From positions 27,036,133 through 27,100,132 of the forward strand of contig CM046850.1 in assembly GCA_025618425.1 (NCBI GenBank): 64,000 nucleotides of DNA. Direction: 5' to 3'. A program made the translations under genes and the position numbers. The notes under the pieces are model-generated. The model ran no database searches and had not been told where the DNA came from. It saw only the letters and a program-made list of their open reading frames with translations. The stretch is from Heliocidaris tuberculata (Eukaryota; Echinodermata; Echinoidea; Camarodonta; Echinometridae). Positions 63,896 to 64,000 of this stretch are shown piece by piece (positions within the stretch are counted from its first letter, which is position 1; the number at the start of each line of letters is the position of its first letter).

Positions 63896-64000
63896 TCTGT
63901 GATTCCTTTAAGTGATTTCCTTAAGTAGTGCAAATCTATTTTACTAAATCCGTAATCAAAATCTTACGTGTATACATTTTATCTTATTTTGTTACCACCC

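Overview
This is a eukaryotic window with AT-rich, intron-bearing, repeat-dense DNA. I infer a marine deuterostome, most likely an echinoid (sea urchin) or close relative. The reasons are the tRNA-derived SINE style, L1/Tx1-like and CR1-like LINEs, very many short inverted-repeat transposons, long G/C homopolymers and a spliced secreted subtilase. There is no operon structure, no rRNA, no CRISPR array and no clear functional tRNA gene. Species identity is inference.

The one complete, convincing host gene is a secreted proteinase K-like subtilase on the minus strand (coding exons 29056 down to 21416). It has eight coding exons joined by GT-AG introns in consistent phase, giving a 355-residue prepro-enzyme with a complete Asp/His/Ser triad. 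A non-coding first exon with a TATA-like element lies near 29.4-29.5 kb. The gene sits between two minisatellites: a ~55-60 bp array upstream (29.6-30.6 kb) and a very homogeneous 88-bp x 17 array downstream (19.47-20.97 kb). Several introns carry non-autonomous DNA transposons. Weaker host-gene signals are a signal-peptide exon at 5573-5675 (-), an Ig-like exon at 56087-56214 (-), exon-like ORFs at 3636-3718 (+) and 14225-14305 (+), and a possible small spliced gene at 60.4-62.8 kb (-).

Most of the rest is mobile DNA. From 1 to 10.3 kb there are inverted-repeat elements (a hAT-like short element, a TTAA-flanked 1.4-kb element, a nested double palindrome) and a broken Tc1/mariner transposase. 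From 10,625 to 17,518 lies a 6.9-kb unit bounded by matching terminal inverted repeats. Its subterminal zones are packed with CGAGTT-like words. Inside are three ~365-bp tandem copies of a peptide-encoding repeat, four copies of a GGTCACGTGNGTGAC palindrome, a SINE and an exon-like ORF.

From 31.75 to 46.12 kb three head-to-tail copies of one Helitron/Helentron-like repeat form a natural insertion record. Copy A is uninterrupted. Copy B holds a TTAA-flanked inverted-repeat element and a GGCGGAT-ended short element. Copy C holds an L1/Tx1-like LINE (36,610-44,773) with tandem 5' monomers, endonuclease, reverse transcriptase, a C-terminal zinc knuckle, a poly(A) tail and a target-site duplication. 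The LINE is itself broken by frameshifts and a ~3-kb internal block.

From 46.5 to 64 kb come a Tc1/mariner-like element in a TA microsatellite, a head-to-head pair of tRNA-derived SINE arms, a hAT element with a perfect 8-bp duplication, further palindromic elements, a CR1/Daphne-type LINE on the minus strand split around the Ig-like exon, a five-unit internal tandem array in a GGCGGAT-ended element, and a CR1-like LINE 3' end at the right edge.
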